Shown one piece after another: positions 1-8,936 of a stretch of 64,000 bases of DNA (the stretch's first letter is position 1; the number at the start of each line of letters is the position of its first letter). Location: assembly GCA_036960565.1 (NCBI GenBank), contig JBALXQ010000032.1:1-64000 (forward strand), written 5' to 3'. This stretch comes from Bermanella sp036960565. Its GTDB lineage: Bacteria; Pseudomonadota; Gammaproteobacteria; Pseudomonadales; Oceanobacteraceae. Below the pieces are notes generated by a model. The model did no database searches, was not told the DNA's origin, and saw only the letters and a program-made list of their open reading frames with translations. The translations under genes and the position numbers were made by a program.

Positions 1-102
1 GGTTAAATCATTCTGTTCTAATTTCGCCATTAATTCTTTGGCTTTATCAGAAAACAGTTTTTCGAAATCACTATTAGTGTTGCTTAACTCCACTGCTGCC
101 AT
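1..102 (-). CDS. cheZ: CheZ, chemotaxis phosphatase (N-terminal 34 aa only)
   Basis: Only the first 34 codons are in the window; the gene runs off the left edge. The start is the ATG at 102, with AGGA about 8 nt upstream. The visible peptide (MAAVELSNTNSDFEKLFSDK, then an acidic helical stretch) looks like a CheZ N-terminus but is too short to prove it. Position is the main argument: in Pseudomonas-type clusters cheZ directly follows fliA-cheY, which are the two genes just upstream here. CheZ dephosphorylates CheY-P. The 140 bp between cheY and this start contains no other gene that I can see. Confidence 0.6.
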   Translation of the reverse strand, partial: MAAVELSNTNSDFEKLFSDKAKELMAKLEQNDLT

Positions 103-242
103 GAAAACGTCCTATCACTCTTCAGCAATTCCTAATGGAATAGATAGCCCAAACGCTAAGATAAAAAACTTATCCCATCATTTTATCTGGCCACAAAACT
201 GTGAACTTAAAGAAGACATAAAACTGCCTTAAAGCCCATGTA

Positions 243-617
243 TTAACCTTCTGCTCGCTCAAAGATTTTTTCAATCTTCTCTTTAAGCACTGCAGCCGTA
301 AATGGCTTAATAACATAACCATTTACACCGGCTTGAGCTGCCGCCACAATCTGATCTCGCTTGGCTTCAGCGGTTACCATTAATACAGGCAAGTCTTTTA
401 GGCGTTCATCTTCACGAACATGCTTTAGCAATTCAATCCCTGTCATACCTGGCATATTCCAGTCTGTGACAAGAAAATCAAAAGTGCCATTTTGCAGCAT
501 TGGCAATGCCGTATTACCATCATCCGCCTCCTGAGTATTGGTAAAGCCCAAGTCTCTAAGCAAATTCTTAATGATGCGTCTCATTGTGGAGAAGTCGTCC
601 ACTACAAGTATTTTCAT
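243..617 (-). CDS. cheY: CheY, chemotaxis response regulator
   Basis: Single receiver domain, 124 aa from the ATG at 617, the same length as Pseudomonas CheY. The N-terminal acidic pair is in VVDDFSTMRR, the phospho-acceptor Asp is in LVTDWNMPGM, the conserved Thr is in MVTAEAKRD and the Lys in VIKPF. CheY-P binds FliM/FliN on the flagellar switch. A TTG at 629 has a much better Shine-Dalgarno sequence (GGGAGG, about 5 nt away) and would give MDKNMKILVV, which resembles E. coli CheY; the true start may be there. The gene lies between fliA and cheZ and is preceded by a FliA-type promoter match at 695-721. Confidence 0.93.
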   Translation of the reverse strand: MKILVVDDFSTMRRIIKNLLRDLGFTNTQEADDGNTALPMLQNGTFDFLVTDWNMPGMTGIELLKHVREDERLKDLPVLMVTAEAKRDQIVAAAQAGVNGYVIKPFTAAVLKEKIEKIFERAEG

Positions 618-694
618 ATTCTTATCCAAAGCTACCTCCCAGCGCCCTGGCCAATGACCCAATGTCTATTTTTAGTCTAGACACAGTTAGGCAG

Positions 695-721
695 TTATCC
701 AGCAAGCTTGGCAATGATTTA
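695..721 (-). promoter_or_regulatory. Candidate FliA (sigma-28) promoter for cheY
   Basis: On the minus strand the sequence reads TAAA, exactly 15 nt, then CTGGATAA, against the consensus TAAA-N15-GCCGATAA. The -35 is perfect and the -10 keeps GATAA. The start point would lie near 685, about 55 nt before cheY. It sits in the roughly 300 bp spacer between fliA and cheY, which otherwise shows no convincing gene. Confidence 0.5.
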
Positions 722-967
722 TGATGATGGGCCTAATTTGGCCAAGTGTTTTAACGCGAGGGTGATTAACAATAAGGACATACCGCCAATTCATTCGGTA
801 CTGGATTTTCCAAAATAGAAAAATTGACAAGTAATTGGCCAAATAGGCAGTGATGTCAAAAAACCTTTTTCTAGCCACTTGGTATTGCCCTTGTTCGGGT
901 TTACTGCGTGTAAAAGAAGTGGAAAGTAGGACTTGAAGAACTGGGTAATTCAAAACTGAGTGAACGT

Positions 968-1687
968 TCAAGATTGCGACTCAGCCCACTCACTTAAACG
1001 GGCTCTTAAGCGTAGTGCTGCCTGACTGTGTATTTGACTCACCCGTGATTCGCTCACTTCAAGCACCGCTCCTATTTCTTTAAGGTTAAGCTCTTCATCG
1101 TAATACAAGGCCAATACCAGTTGTTCACGTTCGGGTAACTTGGCGATGGCCTCGGCTAAGTGTTTACGAAAATGTTCAGATTGTATGCCCTCAAATGGCG
1201 TGGCATCACCGCCTATCAATTCACTTTCACGCTCACCTTGCTGACTAAGTAAGTCTTCAAAGCTAAATAAGCGCGAACCTACCCCATCTTGTAAATGGTG
1301 GTAGTACTCGTCCAAAGTCATATCAAGTGCAGTGGCCACTTCGCTGTCTTGGGCATCCCGACCGGTTTGCCCTTCCACAAAACGAATGGCATCGGCAATA
1401 CGCCGGCTGGCACGATGCACGCTACGCGGAGCCCAATCCCCTTTGCGAATTTCATCTAGCATAGCCCCACGAATACGAATTCCAGCATAGGTTTCAAAAC
1501 TGGCACCCTTGCTAGGTTCGTATTTTCGAGCCGCTTCAATCAAGCCGATCATGCCCGACTGAATTAAATCATCCACTTGCACAGAGGATGGTAATCGCCC
1601 CTTCAAGTGGTGACCAATGCGCTTCACTAAAGAGGCATACTCTTCAATAAGCTGATCATAATTCTGATTCTCTTCAAGTGTATACAA
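968..1687 (-). CDS. fliA: FliA, flagellar sigma-28 factor
   Basis: RNA polymerase sigma factor for late flagellar genes such as flagellin. Region 2 is visible in VDDLIQSGMIGLIEAARKYE and SFETYAGIRIRGAMLDEIRK, region 3 in WAPRSVHRASRRI, and the region 4 helix-turn-helix in LNLKEIGAVLEVSESRVSQI. I chose the TTG at 1687 (MYTLEENQNYDQ) because AGGAAGG lies about 11 nt upstream. The longest frame reaches a TTG at 1717 that has no ribosome binding site. Length, about 239 aa, is normal. It follows flhF-fleN as in Pseudomonas; FleN and FlgM are the usual partners that limit its activity. Confidence 0.95.
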   Translation of the reverse strand: MYTLEENQNYDQLIEEYASLVKRIGHHLKGRLPSSVQVDDLIQSGMIGLIEAARKYEPSKGASFETYAGIRIRGAMLDEIRKGDWAPRSVHRASRRIADAIRFVEGQTGRDAQDSEVATALDMTLDEYYHHLQDGVGSRLFSFEDLLSQQGERESELIGGDATPFEGIQSEHFRKHLAEAIAKLPEREQLVLALYYDEELNLKEIGAVLEVSESRVSQIHSQAALRLRARLSEWAESQS

Positions 1688-1860
1688 GGCGTAACTACCC
1701 TTCCTGACCACTGACAATTGTTATTTTTATAACGATCTATAAATAATTAAAATGTAATCGGCCCTAATTTTCTGCTATCAACAATAGCCATACCTTCAAT
1801 TCTTTTGCTTAACGCTCAAACACAAAAAACAGCCATGATATTTCTCAATATCGACTTTGT

Positions 1861-1875
1861 GCTTAATTCCTGCCA
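1861..1875 (-). promoter_or_regulatory. Weak RpoN-like -24/-12 match upstream of fliA
   Basis: The minus strand reads TGGCAGGAATTAAGC. GG and GC have the correct spacing and the -24 half is good, but the -12 half is AAGC instead of TTGC. It would give a leader of about 160 nt for fliA. It lies in the fleN-fliA spacer (1688-1923). Confidence 0.3.
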
Positions 1876-1923
1876 CTAAACCCAAGCATAAGATCACGCT
1901 TGTCTAAATAGAATAGCTTCAAT

Positions 1924-2739
1924 TTACTCACGCACGGCATTGGCCACCAAATTTTCAACAAAAAACTCCAAATTTCCCCGAGGAGTCGTCGGTAATGGCC
2001 AGCTATCTACTTTTTTCGCCAATGATTTAATCGCCAATGACGCTTTGGCCCTAGGGTAAGCCAATATCACCGGTTTTTGACGCTGAACCGCTTTTTTAAC
2101 CGACTCATCAAACGGAATACAACCCACGTATTGAAGTGCTACATCGAGGAAACGATCGGTTACCTTGAGCAATTTATCGTATACGTTATGGCCTTCCTGA
2201 CTGGACTTCACCATATTGGCTACAATACGAAAGCGAAATAAACCATGGTCTCGGTTAAGCAATTTAATCAGCGCATATACATCGGTAATACTAGTGGGCT
2301 CATCAGTCACCACCAATAAAACTTCTTGAGCCGCTTTAACAAAACTGACAACACCATCGCCAATACCCGCTGCCGTATCCACCACCAAAATATCCAGTTG
2401 ATCGCTAATAGTACTAAAAGCTCGAATTAAACCAGCATGCTCCACTGGCTCTAAACTGGCCATGGCTTGTGTGCCCGATGCCGCAGGAATAATGCGAATG
2501 CCACCGGGGCCATCTACCAACACATCGCGCAGGCTAATTTCCCCGCTTAAAACATTACTAATATTATTTTTGGAAGTGATTCCCAGTAAAATGTCTATGT
2601 TGGCCAACCCCAAGTCGGCATCTAGCAACACAACCCTATGCCCAAGGTCGGCCAAAGCAATACTCAAGTTAACCGACACATTACTTTTGCCCACGCCTCC
2701 CTTGCCACCGGTGACGGCAATTACCTGTACTGGATGCAT
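1924..2739 (-). CDS. fleN: FleN (FlhG), MinD-like ATPase controlling flagellar number
   Basis: ParA/MinD-family ATPase of 271 aa. The deviant Walker A is KGGVGKS at about residues 13-19, followed by LLDADLGLANIDILLG and the Walker B region LVVDTAAGIGDG. In polar flagellates FleN antagonises FleQ and, together with FlhF, limits the number of flagella. It starts at the ATG at 2739 and lies 163 bp downstream of flhF. No separate gene is visible in that spacer. Confidence 0.96.
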   Translation of the reverse strand: MHPVQVIAVTGGKGGVGKSNVSVNLSIALADLGHRVVLLDADLGLANIDILLGITSKNNISNVLSGEISLRDVLVDGPGGIRIIPAASGTQAMASLEPVEHAGLIRAFSTISDQLDILVVDTAAGIGDGVVSFVKAAQEVLLVVTDEPTSITDVYALIKLLNRDHGLFRFRIVANMVKSSQEGHNVYDKLLKVTDRFLDVALQYVGCIPFDESVKKAVQRQKPVILAYPRAKASLAIKSLAKKVDSWPLPTTPRGNLEFFVENLVANAVRE

Positions 2740-2902
2740 TATTTAGCCTCTTCCTTTGTTTTTATGACGCCTTCAATCCAGCAAAATAGCTGCTGGAAAA
2801 TGGCATTACAGCCGTTACTACCTCTACTACCTAGCCCTAGCATTTTCTCGAAATCGAAGGACATAAACACATGACTGCCCCCATTATCTTTATCGATCAG
2901 TA

Positions 2903-4600
2903 TTACCATGCACTCACCGCCTGATTCATGGCATGAACCAATTGCTGTTCTTGCTGTGCCACGTGCACCGCTTGTTTAATTAGATGCTTGGCGTTAGCGC
3001 GATGAAAGTCATCCGGGATACGCTGGCCATCGGTGATATAAGCTAAATCAAGTGCCGACTCCAGCAAGACGCTGATGGCATCGCCTAGGCTGCTGGCCTC
3101 ATCGGTTTTACTTAATACACAACCGGTTAAACACGCTGCCTTATAATTATGATAGACCTTGCGCAATACTCTGCTGTTAGACGTGGCTGGCAGTGTCAGC
3201 AGGGTATGAATACGGCCTTCTAACTGTGCCAACTGCTCCAATTGATACTTCAACATGGGGTGATCTGGCGTTAAGCCAGCGGTATCAATGAGCACTAAAT
3301 CGCATTCTTGCAAGGTTTCAATACATTGCATCAAACTGTGATCTTGATCGCTTACCTGCACAGGCACACCTAAAATTTGTCCAAGGGTACGTAACTGATC
3401 GTGCGCCGCTAAACGATAGTTGTCCATGGTAATAAGCCCCACTTTTGCCCCTTCGTTCTCCAAAGTAAATTGCACCGCCATTTTGGCGATAGTCGTGGTT
3501 TTTCCCGCGCCTGTTGGGCCTACCAGCGCAAATATGCCACCTCGTTTAAGGCGATCACTGGGGCTAATATTCAAGTGCTGAGTAAGATCACGCAAACAGT
3601 TTTGCCAAGCCTGTTTTTCATCCTCACTGCTCTTTGTTTTGTTTACCAGTTGAAAAATAAGCCAGTCCTCAAAACCCATGTTTTCAAGGCGCTCCCAGAG
3701 TTTGGCTTGCAATGCATTTTCTGGGCTAAACTTTTTCCAGACAAAATTCGCATTTTGTTTAAGACTGGCGGTCGCTGCCAACCCTGAGCCGGTTTTTAAC
3801 ATCTCGGTTAAATCGTGTAGCTCATTGCGAACATCTTTGATTAATTTGTTATTGGCTTTCACTTGGGCCAATTGTGGCTGAATATCTATGGCGACATTTG
3901 CATTGGGTGTGCCATCATTTAACACTTCACTTTGCTGGCGCTGCTGCTTAATGTCGTGCAAAGCATGCTTTAGCTCAGAATTCACTGCAGGATTTACAGC
4001 AGGATTAACATCTGGCGCTTGTGGCTCAGCTATTTTTTCATCGAAGGTATTATCACGCTTATTTTTTAACTTTTGTAATTGATCTTTTAATTGGGTTTTA
4101 TTTTCATGAACTAAGGCGCCTGCATCAGCAGGTTCGCGAGGCGTTTCTGCTGGGGCCGCAATAGGATGGCCCTGTTTTTTTAGCTGTTCTAACTGATCTT
4201 GTAAATTAAGCTGCTCTTGCACATCTTCGCGATCAGCATCGCTTAAGAAAGGCCAAGGATTATTTTTCTGGTGATGAGATTCTTGCTGGCGCTGAATAGT
4301 CTTTTTGGATTCTTTGGTAGCTATATTATCTTTGACACTTTTCTTTGCTGTTTTTTTATTTACTTTAGGTTTTAAAAAGCTCGGGGATGGTAAGTGACTA
4401 TCTTGCTCGTCATTTTCAGCATCATAAGGGCGCTGGGCATTGTGCGCACTCACCGGCTGATAGTTTTGCGCCACAATAATTTCAACACCCCCACCGTTCA
4501 CTCTGTGGTTGGATAAAATCACCGCATCCGGGCCCATTTCATCACGTACTTTTTTTAATGCCTTTTGCATACTGCCGGCGGTAAAGCGTTTCACTTTCAT
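2903..4600 (-). CDS. flhF: FlhF, SRP-type GTPase for flagellar placement
   Basis: 565 aa. The N-terminal B domain starts MKVKRFTAGSMQKALKKVRD. The G domain begins at about residue 355 with the P-loop GPTGAGKTTTIAKMA, followed by LVLIDTAGLTP. FlhF marks the cell pole where the flagellum is built and works with FleN. The protein is clearly longer than typical FlhF (about 430 aa in P. aeruginosa). The extra length is a charged, Gln/Lys-rich, probably disordered linker at about residues 60-280. GGAGGGA precedes the ATG at 4600. Upstream, the flhA-flhF spacer holds the hairpin repeats at 4683-4967. Confidence 0.95.
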   Translation of the reverse strand: MKVKRFTAGSMQKALKKVRDEMGPDAVILSNHRVNGGGVEIIVAQNYQPVSAHNAQRPYDAENDEQDSHLPSPSFLKPKVNKKTAKKSVKDNIATKESKKTIQRQQESHHQKNNPWPFLSDADREDVQEQLNLQDQLEQLKKQGHPIAAPAETPREPADAGALVHENKTQLKDQLQKLKNKRDNTFDEKIAEPQAPDVNPAVNPAVNSELKHALHDIKQQRQQSEVLNDGTPNANVAIDIQPQLAQVKANNKLIKDVRNELHDLTEMLKTGSGLAATASLKQNANFVWKKFSPENALQAKLWERLENMGFEDWLIFQLVNKTKSSEDEKQAWQNCLRDLTQHLNISPSDRLKRGGIFALVGPTGAGKTTTIAKMAVQFTLENEGAKVGLITMDNYRLAAHDQLRTLGQILGVPVQVSDQDHSLMQCIETLQECDLVLIDTAGLTPDHPMLKYQLEQLAQLEGRIHTLLTLPATSNSRVLRKVYHNYKAACLTGCVLSKTDEASSLGDAISVLLESALDLAYITDGQRIPDDFHRANAKHLIKQAVHVAQQEQQLVHAMNQAVSAW

Positions 4601-4682
4601 AATCTTTTCCCTCCAGCCTTGCTCATTGCATTTCTATTTAAAATTAACTTCATGGTTTAACTGCCTGAAAATGTGTAGGGTC

Positions 4683-4967
4683 ATTGGATTTTTCTTGGAG
4701 CAAAAATCCTGCCCTAAATCCTTTCACCGCTCTCACGCATCCTCGGCAATTGCTCCTGCATTGCTCTAATCCTATACATCCATGTATAGGTGCCTTCCAC
4801 GGTGTTAGTACATCCTGTACGTCACAGCGTCGCTCTTTGGCATCCATCGGCAATTGCTCCTGCATTGCTCTAATCACATACATCCATGTATTGATGCCAC
4901 CGCGACATTGCCTACATGGATGTAGGTACATTGGATTTTGCCTGGAGCAAAAATCCTGCCCTAAGTC
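4683..4967 (-). repeat. Hairpin repeat block A in the flhA-flhF spacer
   Basis: Non-coding block between flhA and flhF. A segment of about 35 bp (beginning ATTGGATTTT and including CCTGGAGCAAAAATCC) occurs at both ends, near 4683 and 4930. A segment of about 44 bp beginning CGGCAATTGCTCCTGC occurs at 4744 and 4849. Small palindromes are ATACATGGATGTAT, CTATACATGGATGTATAG, GTACAGGATGTAC and GCAGGAGC on the minus strand, and CCTACATGGATGTAGG on the plus strand. Most GGA-loop hairpins lie on the minus strand, in sense with flhA-flhF mRNA. Short reading frames across the block are repeat translations and not genes. Confidence 0.75.
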
Positions 4968-4970
4968 CCT

Positions 4971-7169
4971 TTAGGCACCAATAGTGGCAGCGATTGTAAT
5001 TTGTTTGTTGTCAGGAATTTCCTGATAGGACAACACATGTAAATTATCCAGCATGGAGCGTACAAAATTAGACAATACTGGGCGCAGTATATTACTCACT
5101 AATAACACCGCCGGATTGCCAGCCATTTCTTGGTTACGAGTGGCTTCTAAAAGCGACTGCTGTAGTTTCTCTGTCATGCTGGGTTCTAAAATCATATTCT
5201 CTGCCGAGCCCGTTTGTTGTTTACTCTGCTGTACTGTCTTGAGCAATAACTGTTCCAAAGAGGGCTCAAGGGTAATAACCGAGAGGTCATCGCTGTTACC
5301 ATAGATACTCTGTACGATTAAACGCTTAAGAACCCGTCGCACTAACACGATTAATCCGGCAGTATCTTGACTGTCTACCGTCGTATTCGCCAAGGCCTCG
5401 GCTATGCTGCGAATATCTCGCACCGGCACTCCCTCCGCCAACAAGCTTTGCAATATGTTTAATAACTGGCTGAGGTTAAGAGTATTGGGCACCAATTCTT
5501 CGGCGAGCTTGGGGGAATTTTTGGCAAGACGGTCGAGCATTTTCTGCACTTCTTCATGACCAATTAATTCATAAGCGTGCTTTTGTAAAAGCTGATTTAA
5601 ATGAGTGGCCACTACCGTGCTTGAATCCACCACGGTATAACCCAGGGTTTGGGCCTGGTCTTTCTTGTTGGCGTCAATCCATACAGCCTCTAAACCAAAA
5701 GCCGGGTCTTGGGTGGCGATGCCATCAAGCTTGCCAAATACTTGCCCTGGGTTAATGGCCATTTCTTTATCGGGTTCAATTTCTGCTTCGGCTATGCTCA
5801 CCCCCATTAATAAGATGCGATAGGCATTGGGCAGTAAATCTAAGTTATCGCGGATGTGCACACTGGGAATGAGAAAACCCAAGTCTTGAGAGAGTTTACG
5901 GCGAATGCCTTTAATTCGGCTAAGCAGTTGCCCGCCCTGATTTTTATCTACTAAGGGAATTAATCGGTAACCTACTTCTAACCCTATGATGTCAACATTT
6001 TCAACATCATCCCAATCCACTTCCTTACCACTGTTGCCATCGGGTAAGGCTTTTGGCGCAGCGGCTCCAGGTACTCCGGCTGCACCTGCTCCGGCTTTCT
6101 GGGCTGCCTGCTTGGCGCTGCCTCCCATGCCTTCATCTACTACGTCAGGGGCTAGGCCTTTTTTGTATAACCAATAAGCGCCGAAACCTGCCATTCCCCC
6201 CAGACTTAAAAATGCCAAATGCGGCATACCGGGAATAAGCCCCATTAAAATCAGCACACCGGAAGCCACGGCCAGAGCCCGGCTAGAGGCGAACATTTGT
6301 TCAAAAATTTGGCTGCCCATATCTTGTTCGTTGTTGTTACGCGTGACAATAATCGCTGTGGCGGTAGACAATAATAGGCTGGGGATTTGTGCCACTAAGC
6401 CGTCCCCAATGGTTAATAACGCATACACTTCGGTGGCCCGTGCAAAATCCAGATCGTGCTGAATCATACCAATGGCCAGCCCACCCAGAATATTAATAAT
6501 CAAAATGAGCATGCCGGCAACGGCATCACCTTTTACAAATTTACTGGCACCATCCATAGACCCGTAAAAATCCGCTTCATTGGCCACGTCGGCCCGTCGC
6601 GTTTTAGCCTGGTCGGCATCAATGAGGCCTGCGTTTAAATCCGCATCTATGGCCATTTGTTTGCCTGGCATGGCATCCAAGGTGAAACGAGCGCTTACTT
6701 CAGATACTCGGCCGGCACCTTTTGTTACAACTACAAAGTTAATGATCATTAGGATCATAAACACCACTAGACCCACGGCGTAGTTACCGCCCACCAAAAC
6801 TTCACCAAAGGCTTCAATCACTTTACCGGCTGCTGCCCCACCATCATGGCCTTCCAATAACACCACTCGGGTAGAGGCCACGTTTAGTGCCAAACGTAAT
6901 AAAGTCGCAATCAGTAAAATACTGGGGAAAATAGCAAAATCTAATGGGCGCGCGGCATAAATACTCACCATCAAGACGACAATGGCCAGGGCAATATTAA
7001 AGGTAAAAAACACATCCAATAAGATGGTGGGCACAGGCAGGGTCATCATGCCCAGCAGTACCATCAACATGAATGGCACACCCAGATTGCCCTTGGTGAA
7101 GAAACGGGCTTGCTGGAATAGCTGGTTTAAAAAACCAGCACTGGGCATAGAGAGTTTATTTACAGCCAT
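4971..7169 (-). CDS. flhA: FlhA, flagellar type III export gate protein
   Basis: 732 aa inner-membrane export component that forms the nonameric gate and uses proton-motive force. The N-terminal half is a membrane domain with many hydrophobic segments. The conserved FHIPEP-region sequence RFTLDAMPGKQMAIDADLNA lies at about residues 157-176. The C-terminal cytoplasmic docking domain begins near residue 385. An Ala/Gly-rich linker precedes it. The ATG at 7169 has a weak ribosome binding site. The gene heads flhA-flhF-fleN-fliA-cheY-cheZ and has its own RpoN promoter match at 7218-7233, since flhB is 10 kb away. Confidence 0.97.
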   Translation of the reverse strand: MAVNKLSMPSAGFLNQLFQQARFFTKGNLGVPFMLMVLLGMMTLPVPTILLDVFFTFNIALAIVVLMVSIYAARPLDFAIFPSILLIATLLRLALNVASTRVVLLEGHDGGAAAGKVIEAFGEVLVGGNYAVGLVVFMILMIINFVVVTKGAGRVSEVSARFTLDAMPGKQMAIDADLNAGLIDADQAKTRRADVANEADFYGSMDGASKFVKGDAVAGMLILIINILGGLAIGMIQHDLDFARATEVYALLTIGDGLVAQIPSLLLSTATAIIVTRNNNEQDMGSQIFEQMFASSRALAVASGVLILMGLIPGMPHLAFLSLGGMAGFGAYWLYKKGLAPDVVDEGMGGSAKQAAQKAGAGAAGVPGAAAPKALPDGNSGKEVDWDDVENVDIIGLEVGYRLIPLVDKNQGGQLLSRIKGIRRKLSQDLGFLIPSVHIRDNLDLLPNAYRILLMGVSIAEAEIEPDKEMAINPGQVFGKLDGIATQDPAFGLEAVWIDANKKDQAQTLGYTVVDSSTVVATHLNQLLQKHAYELIGHEEVQKMLDRLAKNSPKLAEELVPNTLNLSQLLNILQSLLAEGVPVRDIRSIAEALANTTVDSQDTAGLIVLVRRVLKRLIVQSIYGNSDDLSVITLEPSLEQLLLKTVQQSKQQTGSAENMILEPSMTEKLQQSLLEATRNQEMAGNPAVLLVSNILRPVLSNFVRSMLDNLHVLSYQEIPDNKQITIAATIGA

Positions 7170-7217
7170 AAAATTAACCCAAACAGCAAAAGAAAATATT
7201 GACGCTGGATGAGTGTT

Positions 7218-7233
7218 TGCAAAGAGAGGGCCA
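7218..7233 (-). promoter_or_regulatory. RpoN (sigma-54) promoter of flhA
   Basis: The minus strand reads TGGCCCTCTCTTTGCA, close to the consensus TGGCACG-N4-TTGCA, with GG and GC exactly 10 nt apart. The predicted start near 7207 leaves a leader of about 38 nt before flhA. RpoN/FleQ control of flhA is known in Pseudomonas. Confidence 0.7.
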
Positions 7234-7501
7234 TCAAGGATGGTGTTTTATTTGTAAGCCTGAAACAAAAGCGAAAGTAAGTTGATATAATTTTTTGGAC
7301 TAAAGTTCAAATAAATAAAACCTTCTTATAAAAATAACTGCCCTGCTCCTTCAATTTAATTATATTATAATATAAGTACCCCTAATATCGAGCCATTAAC
7401 CATTAACCCAGACATCCTGAAACCTAATTTATTTTCAAAAATACCAAGTATACATTTTCAAACCTCTTCGCTTTTTATTTAGCCTAACTCACCATTTTTT
7501 T

Positions 7502-7609
7502 GACGGATACTGGGCAAGTCTAGAACTTCCCGTCTATAGTTATTTTTGGCCATGCATTAGTGGGATCACGCCTGTGATTACCCGCGACAGGTAATGAGGA
7601 GCTTGAATT
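7502..7609 (+). promoter_or_regulatory. Structured leader before the 7610 gene
   Basis: Plus-strand sequence with several possible hairpins: GACGG...CCGTC (7502-7533, enclosing GGG/CCC and AAGT/ACTT pairs), GGGATCAC-GCCT-GTGATTACCC (7562-7583), and ATTACC/GGTAAT (7577-7595) just before the GAGGAG ribosome binding site. The last two share ATTACC and so exclude each other. A TATAAT lies further upstream near 7365. I do not recognise a riboswitch class. The rest of the 7234-7609 spacer is AT-rich with nothing else evident. Confidence 0.3.
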
Positions 7610-8737
7610 TTGCCTAAAAAACATATCATGGTGGTGGATGATAACCCCAATAACTTGCTGCTAATTTTAAGAGTCTTAGAAGAACAATACCGAGTTAGCT
7701 GCATTGAATCTGCCAATAATTGTCTAAAGGCACTCACCAAGAATACGCCTGATCTGATTTTAATGGATGTGTGTATGCCTGAAATGGATGGTTATGAATG
7801 TTGCCAACGTATCAAGCAAGACCCTCAGTTCAGTGATATTCCCGTACTCTTTTTATCTGGCCAAAATCAAATAGAAGATAAGCTAAAAGGTTATGAAGCT
7901 GGCGGAGCCGATTACCTCACCAAACCTTGTGACATAAAAGAGGTACTGGCCAAGATTGAACAAAATTTAAGCCTGGTAGAACAATTTCAAAATAAATTAA
8001 GTAAAGCCAACAGTGTTGCCTCCATGGCCATAAATCAGAATGGCGAATTAGGTATGCGTTTGCAATTTTTAGAAGACAGCTTCAAGTGCCAAACCCAAGA
8101 AGCCCTGGCAGATCTAATTTCAAATACCTTACAAGCTTATAAATTCAATGCCTGTGTTCAGCTTAGAGGTAACCAAGGTACGCTTGATTTAAGCCTGTCA
8201 GGCCATTCCTTGCCGTTGGAAGACTCACTCATGACCGAAGTCATAGGTCAGGGGAATTTTCTTGAATTTGGCCACCGTGTATTATGCAGCACCAGCAATA
8301 TATCCATGCTCATTAAAAATTTACCCAAAGAAAATGAAGGCCTGTGTCAACGCTTAAAAGAACATATAACCTCTATATTAAACGGTGCCAGTGCCAGAAT
8401 GGAAAACCTTAATACTGTTAACGACAACGAAAAAAACCTATTGAGCCAAATATTACAAGCGATAAGTAAAATTGAAAAAAATCTGGTAGATATTGAACAA
8501 GTCACCGATCATAAAAATCAGGGCATGGCCAAAATACTAGAGCGCCTAAATAACAAAATTCACGATTCATTCTCTCACCTAGATTTAAGCTCTCAGCAAC
8601 GCAGTTATTTATTAGAGCTGTTAAGTGACAGCATGGATGAAGTATTTGATCTGGCCTGTGAGGATGAATTACTCAAATGCCAATTTAGTGAGATTAATAA
8701 GCAGTTGCTACATATCACTAAAGCTAAAACACACTAA
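7610..8737 (+). CDS. Response regulator with a C-terminal region of unknown function
   Basis: 375 aa from a TTG start with GAGGAG about 9 nt upstream. Residues 1-125 are a receiver domain: acidic pair D10-D11, phospho-acceptor D53 in LILMDVCMPEMDGYE, and the Lys in LTKPCD. The remaining 250 residues contain no domain I recognise. They include a coiled-coil-like stretch (about 275-330) and several Cys residues. It is transcribed divergently from flhA and followed 199 bp later by a GGDEF-EAL response regulator, so a shared signalling pathway is plausible but not shown. Confidence 0.75.
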   Translation: MPKKHIMVVDDNPNNLLLILRVLEEQYRVSCIESANNCLKALTKNTPDLILMDVCMPEMDGYECCQRIKQDPQFSDIPVLFLSGQNQIEDKLKGYEAGGADYLTKPCDIKEVLAKIEQNLSLVEQFQNKLSKANSVASMAINQNGELGMRLQFLEDSFKCQTQEALADLISNTLQAYKFNACVQLRGNQGTLDLSLSGHSLPLEDSLMTEVIGQGNFLEFGHRVLCSTSNISMLIKNLPKENEGLCQRLKEHITSILNGASARMENLNTVNDNEKNLLSQILQAISKIEKNLVDIEQVTDHKNQGMAKILERLNNKIHDSFSHLDLSSQQRSYLLELLSDSMDEVFDLACEDELLKCQFSEINKQLLHITKAKTH

Positions 8738-8936
8738 CCCAATATGCCACTGCCTGCGATTTCATCACTGCAAAAAATAGTTTAATTGAGTTTACTAAAT
8801 CAATTTTATTATTCTCAAACGAGATAAAAAGAAATAAAACACACGATAACTAATCTAGTTGCACGCTAGCTATCCGTTATACTGAACGTCATACATTTCC
8901 TTATAATCGAACTCTATCAGGCTACACGAGGTTATA

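Noticed and set aside
687..971. 94-aa minus-strand frame between fliA and cheY, start overlapping the fliA stop
   Set aside because: TTG start without ribosome binding site, composition unlike a protein, and it contains the likely FliA promoter of cheY.
4650..4974. Overlapping 93- and 96-aa frames in repeat block A
   Set aside because: Both translate the palindromic repeats (YLHPCRQ-type peptides that recur in blocks B and C).
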